The translations under genes and the position numbers were made by a program. A stretch of 64,000 bases of DNA from Actinostola sp. cb2023 (Eukaryota > Cnidaria > Anthozoa > Actiniaria > Actinostolidae), in assembly GCA_033675265.1 (NCBI GenBank), contig JAUJYZ010001540.1:62001-126000 (forward strand), read 5' to 3'. Positions 1 to 12,200 of this stretch are shown here, piece after piece. The notes under the pieces were generated by a model. That model saw nothing but the letters and a program-made list of their open reading frames with translations. It did no database searches and had not been told where the DNA came from. Within the stretch, counting starts at the first letter, position 1. Every line of letters begins with the position of its first letter.

Positions 1-1355
1 TTGATGTGATTTGAGCGAATTCTGTCGGAATTATAAACTTTCGAAATTGTGTTGTCCAGCCAAAATTTTACAGTGAATGTATGGCTTGGCTGGACACCGT
101 CAAAAATTTACAGAGTTTGTATGGGAAAATAGACATCTTTGATGCCCTCTAGCATCGTCAATATTAAGCTGAAGTTCACCAAACTTTCCAGACTAGCTAG
201 GTTTGATCTGCTCTCAGAAAATGATTTTTGCTAGTTTCTTATTGAAATAGTTTTACGGACTTGGTCCCAGTCCCCTGCTCGTTTAGGTAATGGCTAATAC
301 AGAAATAATTTGTGGAGAATTTAACCAAACACAAATGTTTAATAATAATAATAGTCTGAACAAGAACATACATTACTAACATGCGTATGAAATACTGGTT
401 ACACAAAGGTATTTAGTGATGTTAATTTCACATCGGTTTGAACATAAATTTGACGAACACAAAAAGATAAGCTTTATACAAATGAAACGTTACTATTTTA
501 CTTCCTTGAAAATGTACATTTCTTTCTTCAAGCATGAAAGTAATTGCATGAAACCAGAAAAGACATTGAACAAGAGAATGTTGGCATCTAGCAAGCCGAT
601 GCAACCAGGACTTTCTCGTCTTTGGTGTTATGCAATTCTCTTTCAAATAAGGAATATATGTTATCACAAATGGTCAAGTATACTGCCCTTGGCATAAACT
701 CAGACATGCATTATACAAACACTGGATACTCATCTCCTCATTTGGGTACTTTCAGAACTATCAATATTCTGGTATGACCTCGGTGTAAGAACCTTACATA
801 CTAACACTGTATTGCTAATTTAAAAAATAACCATATTTAACAATACACTGATATATTCATTGATACGCCAAGCCAATAGTCAAAAAGGTTTAGAGATCTT
901 TAGAACTTAGAGTGAAGTGATTGATACACACAGTGAATAGAAAATTCAGTTGTGAGGTTCTTACACAGAGGTACCGTAAACCCAATTTTCTATACTGGAA
1001 TAGCTTTTGCTAATATAACAGATTGCACTCTGTTATTTCTGGTACATACACTTAACTTTCATCTGCACATAATACCACGAAACCATTTGTGATAACACAA
1101 AAACACTTAGACAGAATGCCTCAAAATAGGTTACATTACATTGAAAACATTGAAGTTGTCAAAAACATTTTCCTTAGGAAATTACACTGAGGCTCAACAA
1201 TGGGTTTATAAAAAGAAAGTATGTTATCATAGCAATCTTCATAAAAATAAAACTTTCCAAATAGTAAATATGAGCAAGAAGTTCAAAATCATGAGAGTTC
1301 AGATTGTATATAAACACTTTCAAAATGGAAGAACACAAGCACTACAACCAAGTCT

Positions 1356-4300
1356 CTACTCGTCATCATCATCGTCGTCGTCGTCTTCAGCTAGATATAA
1401 AGAAGAAGATAATTCACTAAGAACCAGTTTGTCAAAAGTTACTTTGAAAATATCTATATTTAAAGGGGCAGTGTCAAGCCATATGACCGCGCAAGCCTGG
1501 GTACGAAGAAGCGAGAAATAATAAAAGTCCACCGTGGACTTTTATTATTAGCGATGTTTTCAATCCGTTTCCATCGACATTAATCATGTTTGTTCAAGCA
1601 TCTAATGGATCACTAGTAATTATTCAAAGCATGTTCTTCATTTTCAACAATTCCTAGTGGAGATTATTTCATCTTAGAACTGACTTTGAAGCCGTTGAAA
1701 AAAGTGTCGAACAGCCGTAGAGAGTCAGCCCGCCATCATCCTCGAGTGAAGAAAACCGAATTGTAAACCGGCAATTCTGATCGATTGCGAAGGAATCTTG
1801 ATCATCAATCGTAGGTGCAGTACTGTTCATGACTTTTGAAGAGAACAACTCACGAAGAACGACTTGTAAACCCGGTGAGCTTCCCACCATCTACTTATGT
1901 GTTGGGCTTCCTGTGTTTTGTTTGATCGGCCGTTGGAAAATGATATCGCCGTGAATTCACATCTAGAATTCAGTCCTTTTGATATATTGAAGTTATAATA
2001 TTGCTTTCTAAATAAAGATTAGTATCTACATGAGTCCTGTAGGTCATTTATTTAGCGATTAGAACGGTTTTAGGGGGGTTTTGTAACTCGCTACCGGGCA
2101 AGGTAGGCTTCTCAACCGAGTGTTATTGTTTTGATTTTAATGCGCATGTGTGAGGCTTGACACTGCCCCTTTAATACCTTTATATATATTTTCATCAATC
2201 ACTATCGACTATTTCTGGATATTTATTTAACCATGCCTGATTTTGTAATCTTTAACTACCATAAGCCACTATATAGCCTCATTCATGGGAAGGAAGTCCA
2301 TTGCAAACTTACCAGTTGAAATTTTCATCCTGTGCAAATGGTTATACTATTGACTCTATCGACTCACTCAGTAGCTTACAAGTCCCAATAGAGTCATTTT
2401 CGTACAAGTGGGAAACCTACGGTACAGAGTTACAGTCACGGTACAGAATCGAACGCATTGTATTCAACCAATCACAGCGTGCAAAATCATTTCTCAACCA
2501 ATCAGAATGCTTGATACCGCACAATGATGGCGCAATACAGTCACGGCACGAACCGTAACTACTTCCCACTCATACGAAAACGACTCTATTTACAAATTAT
2601 CATCTCACCATCATCATTATCCTCTTCTTCTTCCTCGTCCTCGTCTTCATCATCCTCGTCTTCTTCTGGTTCTACCTTCTTTTTGGACTTGGGTTTCTTC
2701 TCTGGTTTTGGTGCCTCCTTCTCCTATAAAACATTAATATTATGAGAATTTGTTTACAGTTTATAGAAATGCAGTCTTTTTCTCTCCACTACAAGAATAT
2801 ACACCAGATTTATGGGAGGACACAGGAATCCCAATTCAACATGTAGCAATAAAATTCTTCTGCACCATCTGGTAACATTGCTGTCATCGAGCCACCTTTG
2901 TTCCTTCCAAAGCTCAGTTAAATTGTCTATAATAGTGTGTCGGCAAATTTTGGTTTTCAGCGTATTTCTAGAGTTATTGCAATTTGAAGGAGTTTGGTAA
3001 AATCCAAGAAAAAAAGCAATAAATCCAGACAGTTTTTGTAGACAATTTATCTGAGTTTCAGATGGAAGTTACATGTAATAGAGTAATAAATATTGATTTG
3101 GTTAGGCAAAACATTTGATATATTAATTTATCGCTAAAAAAGAATTAAATAATAAAAGTCTGTGAATGCAGTGTGATAAAGCAATTTCATGAAATGATGG
3201 AAAAAGGATGCCATTGGATTTCAGAGTAACATAGCAATCCTGAGTAGAGGTGGGAGCCTTGCCGTTCCTCTGGCGGCTACTTTTGTCAGTGTATGATCGA
3301 TCATACAGATCTAAATAAATTTATCGAGTATACGGCTACTTTGAGCATCTCGTACAGCTACAATTAATGAAACCCCTGCTGTACATTTATTAATGAGGTG
3401 GCTGTAATAGTGTCAAGAGAATGTAAGTTGTTCAGGCAAAAATTACATTACAGAGCTGTATTAACGAGATGGCTGCAAGGCAAGGTTCCACTGTTTCAAA
3501 CAAACAAAAATGTACCTTTTTCTTGTACTCCTTCATTGCTTCTTCATATTTGATTTTTTCTTTAGCTTCTATCTTTAGGTAAGGCTCCTTATCTTTTTCA
3601 GTCATTGATCTCCATTTCTCTCCAGCAAGAGAGGGAATTTTTTGACCTTCAGTTAATTTGGTATTTGCCATCTGTTTTCTGAACTCAGACAGAAAGATGA
3701 AATATGCAGTTGCATTTCTTTTTGGTTTGTCAGAATCTTTCGTGACATTCTTGCCAGTCTGAAATTTGTTTAAAAAAAAAATACATCAGAAAATAGAAAA
3801 TATCATTATAGATAGGGTTAATTAGATAGGTGTCACCAATTAGTTTATCATCATGTAAAGTTTTTATTTATTATTATTATTCATTATAGTTGAGAAAAAT
3901 GGTAGCACATGACTCTTTCCATTTTCATCCAAAAGCAACAATAAGTTAATGGGATAGTTTGAAACTCTTTAATAGATAGGAGTCATAGGACAAACATTAC
4001 AGGTGTTGGCTTGGAGGATTTGATTTTCACCCAGTTCACAACATAGATGCATGAAATAATGCATGCGACATGTCACACACAAAACAATAAACCTAACTAC
4101 CTGATGGGCTGTTCTGCAAAGAATTACAAGCTATTCAAATTGTATATTATATTTAAAGTCCATAGAAAACAATCTTGTTTAATTTGCCCTTGTTGTAATT
4201 TATTAATCACATAAATAAGAGCTTTTATTATATAGCACAGATATTATGCGCACTCTTATTGGTCACTTGGCAGACCGTAACTTCCCATACGGCCCCTGAA

Positions 4301-7300
4301 AACAGAAAAGTATTCTATGTATGATCAATTAGAGTCATTTTCGTATGAGTGGGAAATAGTTATGGTATGGTTCATGCTGTGCCGTGATGGTAAAATTGCA
4401 CCATAATTGTGCAGAATCTAAGCATTATGATTGGTTGAGCTACAATTTTGCGTGCTGTGATTGGTTGAATACAATGTGTTCGATTCCGGACTGTGACCAT
4501 AACTCTGAACCATAGGTTTCCCATCATATGAAAACGAGTCTAATAACTGATTACAGTGAATGTGTTTATCAACATTCTTATCTGTTTAAAGCCATTTTCA
4601 AGTATAAATTTGTGTTATGTTTATATAAAAAATATATACCATTTAGTTTAATATAGTAAACTGTGTATAATACTGTGCAAACTTTTTAATAATATTTATG
4701 TCTTTGAATTCAGCATTCTAATGCAGGACGCTAAACTGTTTAATGATAGAACTTTTAGCAGTTTTTGAATATTTTAATTTTGTCACCTTGAATTTAATAA
4801 TTGCTGTAAAATAAATACATTTTAGCTAACTTCATTACAAAATACTGCTTTTCAAAAAAAAGTTTAAAATCTTAATTTTTTTTTAACACAACATATTTAC
4901 CCAAGAAAAAAATTCAGAAAAGTGGAGCAGAGTAATCACGTGACCGGCTCACTTCATTCGGCTGTGCTCTCAACTACAGTCGCCATTTTGTTCCTTCGAT
5001 GTAAACTGAACGAACTAAAGCTGCGACGGTTTCATTTTCGTCTACCTACCTCCTGGAGGTACCGCTGTCTGTCTTTGTCAGCTAGAGCTTGAAAAGGCTT
5101 TTTATCTTCTGCTGTTAATTTGTTCCATTTCTCTCCGCAAAGTTTAGCTACTTTCGTTCACTTTGGGGACTGGATCGCCCGTCTTCTTGCACTTCTCTGT
5201 TAACTGAATTCTAAAATCCATGGAGAAATATATGTAGGACGAAGATGCTCGCTTTATAGCTGGCTTTTCTTTCTTACTCTTTCTCCCCTTGCCTTCATTT
5301 TCGGTTTTTCGCTGCTTTGATTTCCTCACCACGGTCGAATTCTCTGCGGCTCGCTTCTTTCCTTTTCCTTTGGTTCCTTCGCAAGCGAAATAGAGAAAAC
5401 AACAACATGTTTACAGCTCTTCGACTTCGAGGAGCGCTCAGGAGTGTGTTTTCGGTCTATACAGAAGCTTTTGCTGCGAATTTATCGCACTTGAACGCAG
5501 ATTGCTGCAAAATACTACAGTCTTCATGACCCGACCAACATATCCTCATACATTTCTTGTAAAATTCAGAGGCGAAAAGTTTGGAAAATCAGGTCTAAAA
5601 ATCTCGCGCGGGTCTTGCATTCGACGATTTGTGAACTAAGATGTCCTGTCTACTTATTTGAGTGAATTTAGGCTTCGAACAAGTCAAAAATATCAGCAAG
5701 TTTTCGATCCATTCCCGGGGTATATTTACTGTGGTGTACATACATTGCCTATACCAGTAACATAGGCCTAGTATAAAGGTACAGCGATATAGAAGGACAG
5801 TCGGAGGACAAGAGTACGACACTGGCGCGCGCTAATACAAAAAAAATTATAAAATAATCCAGCATTGATATATACCTTCCATAATTCTGGTTTGCTTGTC
5901 GGAGAAACAAACTGATCGGTTTTGGTTGTTTTTGGCGTGATTGCTGCAATTCACGTTTCTAGCTGGAAAGTCTTTAGTTTCAGAGCGCGCCTAAAGAGAA
6001 AGACTACTACAAGCAGCAAAGCACGAGGCGACCAAGACGCTACCCTCTGAGCATGCGCAACAATTGTCTGAAATCAACTGACGGCGAGCGTGCTCGGGAG
6101 GTTATAAAGAAATCGTCAAAAAAACTTCCCAAATCTATCTATTGAAGCTAGTTTTGCCAAGATTTCGGTTAATCATAGTCAAAACTACAATTCACCATAT
6201 TTTTAGCTCGAAAGAAACAAAAATAAGCGAGGTTTTTTTTCATCCTCGAGCCACTAGTCTACACTCAAGCGAGTGCGAGGTAAGGCTGAGACGTGAGTTT
6301 GCATTTCTATCTCTTTCTCTTGCTTCTTGCTAATCCAACTCCCCAACGAAGGCTTGTCGTGGTTCTTCAAAATGATTGACGTCGATGTTTTCGGCTAATG
6401 TACCAAGAAGGTCCAGCAATACACGTAAGCTTATGTAGCTATGGCTGGCTGATATCTGTCACTGTTGTTGTTATTTCTTGCTCATTTTCCAACTTGCTAG
6501 TTTCTTGTATTCCACAGGAGTTTCGTGCAACCATAAAAAAGTAGTTTTTTTCACAATGCAGAGTTAAGAAGTGATTTTGAACATTTAGAGTTATATCCAT
6601 GTTATACAAAAAGTAAGAATCAAACTAAATAAATAAAAACTTGTTTATGGGAAAATTGCCCAAGATTTAGAAAGTAAAACTGACTTACACTTACAGTAGA
6701 CTGAACTGCTTGTCTTCCAAATGTTCGTTATATACCGCATTTTGGTTAGATTTAGCCTGCCTTTATTAAAATCAGAAGCTCGTTACAGAGTTTATTTAAT
6801 ATGTATAAGCTTATTTATAGGACCACTGAGTAGCAGTTGTAGAATGGCCCCATTTCATATAAAACTCCTAATAATTATTTTCTACATTTTATTTTTACAT
6901 ACTAAATAGATTGTACCTCTCTTTGATATCTTTCCTTGTCGACAGCAGCTTTTGCTTGGTATTGCTTTTTGTCGTCATCGGTCATACCCCTCCATTTCGC
7001 TCCTGCAAGTTTGGCTACTTCATTGACTCTGCTGTTGTCGAGCCCTTCCGCTGCTCTTTCTGCACGAAAATCTTTAGTAAAGTACAAGTACGCTGAAAGA
7101 GGACGCTTTATCTTCGTTACTGCTGCTGCTGCATCGTTCTTCGCTCCTTTCTTCGACTTCTTTGGAGATTTCACCTTTTGGGACTGAGCTGCTCGCTTTT
7201 TACCTTGATTTCAAACATGTGAAATTGTTTTAGAAATTTGTGTAAAAATCCTCGATCAGTAGAAATTCGAAGCGAACAAAGAAAGGTTCAGGCCAAAAAT

Positions 7301-7773
7301 CAGTCCTTTGCCGCCCCTATTCTCTTCCCGATCAAAGTTTTCTTCAAGTATATACATTTACCGCATGCCAAAAAGCTACATACATTCACTGTATCAAGGG
7401 CCCGCGCTACAAGAGCGTAACTAGTTCGAGCAGATCACAAAGCCTCGTAAAATCGAGCGCACATGTTTGAAAGCTTTTATTTGCTCAATACTCGATGCAT
7501 TTCCAGCAGAGCATTCAGGAATATCCACTAAATAACAGCAATCCGATCGGAGATGTAGCAGCCATGTATACACATAGTCGCCACATACATTTTCTGTACC
7601 GAGTCCTACGTACATACATTTCTTTGGAGTCTATATACGACTATATAAATGTATTGGCCATAGTGATACTCAACCTTGAAAAGTTGTCTGGCCAAATTTC
7701 AAGTAAAATTACAGCATGAACAATCAGTGCAATGACGCTATTGCAAATCGCTATATCATACAGTACCTTCCAT
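1356..7773 (-). CDS. HMGB: HMGB1/2-like high mobility group box protein (two HMG boxes, acidic tail)
   Basis: Coding exons read on the minus strand: 7773-7767 (Met-Glu plus one base), 7203-6917 (basic leader and HMG box A), 3758-3516 (HMG box B), 2723-2609 (Lys-rich linker then Glu/Asp run), 1390-1356 (Asp run and TAG). All junctions are GT-AG and phases match, giving 228 codons against about 215 for vertebrate HMGB1. Box A shows PLSAYLYFTKDFR and KLAGAKWRGMTDDDKKQY; box B shows KRNATAYFIFLSEFRK and SLAGEKWRSMTEKDKEPY; the tail ends in eight Asp and a Glu. HMGB proteins are nuclear DNA-bending architectural factors; the acidic tail folds back on the boxes. The start is the ATG in the short exon, because frames that look open further inside begin with GTG. 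A second, damaged 5' module lies inside the gene at 5882-5050. Orthology to a particular vertebrate HMGB cannot be resolved. Confidence 0.9.
1464..2170. mobile_element. 707-bp inverted-repeat element with TTAA flanks, in the last HMGB intron
   Basis: The left end reads AGGGGCAGTGTCAAGCC and the right end is its reverse complement, GGCTTGACACTGCCCCT. TTAA flanks both sides (1460-1463 and 2171-2174). A hairpin (TAATAAAAGTCCACC and its complement) lies at 1519-1549. No transposase frame is present, so it is non-autonomous. TTAA target duplications are typical of piggyBac- and Kolobok-type transposons. Confidence 0.8.
2389..2588. mobile_element. MITE family A copy 1 (TAGAGTCATTTTCG ends)
   Basis: A 200-bp element whose ends are inverted: TAGAGTCATTTTCGTACAAG on the left, and CTCATACGAAAACGACTCTA on the right. 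The interior carries two CCAAT-box sequences (CAACCAATCA). It ends 20 bp from the splice donor of the HMGB acidic-tail exon. Related copies lie at 4330, 19483, 40580 and 63203. Confidence 0.85.
4330..4542. mobile_element. MITE family A copy 2
   Basis: It has the same TAGAGTCATTTTCGTATGAG left end and a degenerate right end (AAAACGAGTCTA), with interior GATTGGTTGA motifs in the opposite orientation to copy 1. It lies in the large HMGB intron between box A and box B. Confidence 0.85.
5050..5882 (-). pseudogene. Alternative HMGB 5' module (ATG exon plus HMG box A exon) broken by a one-base insertion
   Basis: Exon 5882-5876 is ATG GAA G followed by gtatat. Exon 5376-5050 starts with the same phase and codes a Lys-rich leader, then an HMG box A (RASSSYIYFSMDFRIQL). 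It ends in a good donor (GAG|gtaggt) with the same phase as the intact box A exon. Near 5153 one extra A follows the GTG AAC GAA codons, so the frame reads Glu-Ser-Ser-stop. Skipping that base restores the KLCGEKWNKLTAEDKKPF box sequence up to the donor (327 nt = 2 + 108 codons + 1 extra). Structure and phase match the outer module, so this is either a duplicated alternative first-exon pair or the remnant of a tandem gene copy. A sequencing error at the run of three A's is possible. Confidence 0.75.
6051..6058. promoter_or_regulatory. NRF1-like GCATGCGC upstream of the inner HMGB ATG exon
   Basis: GCATGCGC sits about 170 bp upstream of the ATG at 5882 on the minus strand. Spacing and motif parallel those at the outer module, supporting a second promoter. 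Inferred from motif and position only. Confidence 0.35.
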
Positions 7774-9289
7774 GTCGTTGTATTGAGAAGATCTTGAGAA
7801 TTTACCAAATTTTATTAGCAGTATATGTCCTCTGGCGTCAGCAGAGTCGTAGAAGCGTGATACACGAGTACAAGAACAGTATTAAGGCGCGCTGAGTAAG
7901 GACGCGATCGTTGATGCTCTCTACTGCGCATGCGTCATAGGTTAATTTGCATTACGTCACATCGAAGTGGGAAAACAAATGCGGAGAAACAGGGTCCAAT
8001 CCGTGTAGTTTATATAATCTTATAAACGGTTAACAAATAAATGAAGCTTAAATTTTCTGCAATATGGTCGTAATTTAAGGAGTTTTCAAACTGACTATTT
8101 TAAAAAACTGTTTGAGTCTACCGACTGACCCGTTCCCGCGCGCGGCAACTTGGACTATCTTTTACGGAACTTGAAAACCGCCAAGAAAACAATGAGTAAA
8201 TATTATAAGCTATCAATCAACCGTGAACTTTTTCCCGGCAGTAATAATAACATGAGAAAACTTCAGATTCCGAGTAGTTCTGAAATGGACGGCCTCGAGA
8301 GAGGTAGGTGTAATTTAAAATTGGGTAAAAATTTTCACTGAACCTGAGTAAAAGGAAACGGGCGACGTGAAAGAGCTGAGAATCAACAAAGAATCCCCCG
8401 ATGTTAAATACTGGGTACGAGTCCGGCAAACGTTCAAAATAAAAAAAACTCAAATACCTTTAATAGATTGACATTTATCATATGCAGCCCGAAAAGGTCC
8501 TCCATCGGTTGTAAAGCGCATTGAGACAATGTGAAATGCACTATACTAAATAACTTATTAGGCAAAGATTATTATTTAAGAGCCCAACCGGCTCATTGCA
8601 CGAAATTAAAGAATAGAAAGGTCCTTGCAGTGAAATATATCGCATCGCGCTAGTATCGCGGAGCTCTGGGCCCAGGACGACGAAGGAAAAGAAACCTCTG
8701 CCAGCAGGGAAAAGTCTCGGCTTCTTTTCCAAGTGACTGCTTAAAGTTCCTTTATTTCATGGCGAGGGTCTTTCTATTCTTTAATATCCGCAGTTCATAC
8801 ACGTCTTCATAATACGGGTTGTGTATGGCTTTCTCTTCAAAACTTGGAAAGTAAAGGTCAATCATTCATTTTTATTTCACAACTTTAATACAATCTGTGA
8901 CTACTGCTTTATCTAGAACCGACATTGACTGATCTGCTCGGCCATTTCTGAGCCATTTTTAATTGACAACTGCATGGGCTGTGCAGATAAATAAACAGAT
9001 AGATAACTGATACATACATAAACTTTATTAACGTGTCATGACTTCTAGCATACCACAACAGTGATGCGAGTGTTGTTATATCACTAGCCAAATAAAGGTA
9101 ACGCCCTTGTTTTTCCAGTATGCACATGCATTGTTATTTGCCGCAGTACGAGACTGACTGGAAATCAGAGAAAACTGACTGATATCCAGATCTTCAGACT
9201 AAAATATGTTTTATATGCACGTCATCGAATTATTAAAATTGAATCGCTGAGACAAGTCTTGAGGATCCATCAGTTATAGGGGTAACTAA
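7774..9289. other. Intergenic: HMGB 5' flank and ZMYND10 3' flank
   Basis: This holds the putative HMGB promoter (about 7.8-7.95 kb). A possible plus-strand exon ends at 8304 in a strong donor (GAGAG|gtaggt), but no partner exon was found. Nothing else recognisable. Confidence 0.5.
7926..7936. promoter_or_regulatory. NRF1-like palindrome upstream of the outer HMGB ATG exon
   Basis: GCGCATGCGTC lies about 155 bp upstream of the start codon at 7773, next to CRE-like (tgacgtaatg, minus strand) and octamer-like (atgcaaat, minus strand) sequences. A matching GCATGCGC occurs at 6051-6058, about 170 bp upstream of the inner module start at 5882. That suggests each module has its own TATA-less promoter. 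This rests on motif matching only. Confidence 0.4.
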
Positions 9290-12200
9290 CTACTTCTGCT
9301 GTGAGACTAGGTTACACACAGCTTTGTGTTTATTCCAGTCCTTTACTTGACACTCCCTGGAAACGAAGATAAAACAGTTAGATGACGCCGGCACAAACGT
9401 ACACGCGCTTAATCTGTGCATGCTCTTTAGACTCTAGCCATCTTAGCGTGAACTATAGATTTATATATACAGGGGCCCTATGGATACCGGCTGTTTAGCT
9501 GAATGGGCTACCCTGTCTAAATAAAGGCTACTTTACTTACTAACTGACAAATGCTAGATAGAATGCTTAGACAAGACAGCAAAACTCATGTAGAGCTTTG
9601 ATACAGTGCACAGTTGACTAAATCAGCAGCAACACTTAGATCGAAGGCAAAGTCTCAGTACCTTTTGCAATACCAGACATTCTGGCATCTCGAGCATCGT
9701 TTAGCTGCTGGTTGTCCACATGTTGAACACTTCGGTTGCTCGTTGATCATGTCTTCTATTGCATCCAAGTTATATGTTGCTGCCCAACTAAGTACAACAC
9801 AACATACTTACATATCAGTAAAGGGGGATAATGTTGAAACAATTGATGGACAATCACATGCTGATACAACACTTGCAAACAAACCTTGAAGACGCTGCGT
9901 ATTTTACAAAGATCGACAATCAATTGTAGTTCGAAAAGTAAGATTAGAAACAAGTTTCTCTAAAGGCTAGGTTACATCGAAGTGAGAATAAAACCTTGAA
10001 CTTGTGAAAGCGTCTTCAAATAAACAAAGTCGGATTACGTTTGTCATCATGCAGTACAACCACGTGACTGTGCTCATGCAAAGGTCCTATTAATACGCCT
10101 GCGGTACTTAGAAAAGGATCACCTATTCAGACTAATCAAGGGTATCAAGTCAAATGCACTTAGCACTTACGAACATCTATTACAGCGCAACAAGGGAGAG
10201 TAGGAGGGAGGAGGGGGAGGAGCATTTTGTATATAAATTGTTCAAGTTCTCGTGAACTGATTGAGAACTATGCTTGGCGTTACTTACTTTTGAGCTTGTT
10301 TTCTGATTTCTTTCTCAGAAGGAGAGAAGTAATCTCTTGCTTGTCTTTGTGCTATCTTTTCCCATTTTCCTGCATTTTCTTTCAGCAAACTTTCGCGGAT
10401 TTCTGGAAGCTAAGGTGTGAAATTTGTCAATTTTTCCCAAAAGTTTTCAGACACTTTGCGCAATAGCACCTGAAGTAAAACACTCAACTCTAGAAAAATT
10501 GCATATTCGTTAATATTCGTGAACGTAATTTTCTCCAGTTTTCAGTTGTTTCTTTGTTTCTGACTAAAGTTTTTGATTTAATCGTTTTGTCAGAAAACTA
10601 TTTCATGGATTTCTTTTCGGCTTTTAATTTATTTTGTACGTATTGTAATGTATGTCGTTGTTTATCTTTTTGACGTACTTGTTCGAGAATCAGGTCTTTT
10701 TTGATGGCAGGGGGCTCCATAATAGCAAGGTGTTCAAGATATCGCTGTAAATCTACCAGGCTGGGGACTTGGTCGAGTAGAACTTCATTAAGATGTCCTC
10801 TAAGCTGAGATTGCACAAGGTCAAAATAGACTAGTTAGTAATTCACATCGATAATTACATGAGTGATTGGTGATACTTTGCCTGGAATATCAAACATATA
10901 CATGTATATTCACATGTAAAAATTTTTTTTTTTCCCATCCCCCTTTGCAGGATCCCCCTTATGTAGATGTAGAAGTAGATTCAATAACATATTGCTTTAT
11001 AATGATGAGTATGACTATTTTTGCAAATTTACAATAAACTTGCTTCATCAACTAAAACCTAACTTTGACACCAACCTAACAACACTCTATGTTTAATTTA
11101 GTTCATATCATCTGTATAATGTTGTGAGTTAGGCTGTAATACATTATTGCTATTACACATCCAATCAATAACTCCATCTGTTCCATCGACTCTTTCTTAA
11201 ATAAAAAAAGTTCATTTGTTTATTCCTTCATTCTTTCATTTTTTTTATTAGCTTATTTTTCAGTATGCTAGAGTGGTTTTCATTAACCCGTGAAACAAAG
11301 TGTACTAATTAGAGGTGTAATAGTCAGATGAGCACAATAGAAAACAAAAGAATTAGAGTGAAGTAGTGCTAAATACACTAAAGTGTATTTCATGGGTTTA
11401 TGAAAACCACTCTATTGGAATCACTCTATCAAGAATTAGAGTGAAGTAGTGCTAAATACGCTAAAGTGTATTTCATGGAAAACCACTCTAAGATGTTTGT
11501 CTAAAATTAACGTACCTTTAGGATCTGTGCCTTCTTGTAGTCATTCAGCTCATACTTTCTTTGACAGTCTTCTTTCAAAAGTAAATTGAACAAAGCAAGC
11601 CAAACCTTGACATAGTAGAAAACTGTGTTACCATTATTAAATACAGCTGCACAAGCACAGACCTTTAGTAAGGACATCATTATTCCAAGAGATTCTATTT
11701 GCTCCCATCCCATCCACCTCCCAAGATTCAAATTTAATGGATGTCCAGTTGTCCCAGACAACCAGACATTTACTGAGGCAACCAAATTTTGGTGAGGTTG
11801 TTGTCCCTATCAACCTGATCTCCCAAGCACAATTTGCCAAAACGCAGATGAAGAAACAATAGGACACAAAGTCCTCTACAAGGCTCTCCACTCAACCAAA
11901 CCCTGATCAATTCCATAAACCAAAACTATCAATAATACCTGCCCATCAGTTTTAGTCAATTGAAGTCTGTCTCTCTCAGGAACAACTCTCCACTTTGTAT
12001 CTATAAATTTTTCAAGTTTTCCTACAAATAATGAAAGCATACTTCAATGCCGTGAAAAAATGTGGAAAAATAGATATTGGAAATTACATGCAGGGAAATC
12101 TACCTTGTTTTGTTTTTCTACTCCATGGAGGATTTTCCACAAGCTGAACCAGTACTAATGGCATGTCTATAAATAGCATTAATATACCTTTGAATCAAAC

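Noticed and set aside
9614..9889. Plus-strand open frame of 91 codons
   Set aside because: Shadow of the ZMYND10 MYND-finger exon (9787-9662) on the other strand.
10598..10678. Extension of the ZMYND10 exon to a TAA after [10 protein letters not shown]
   Set aside because: A strong donor (GAACAA|gtacgt) precedes it, and the following exons match the known C-terminus and MYND finger.
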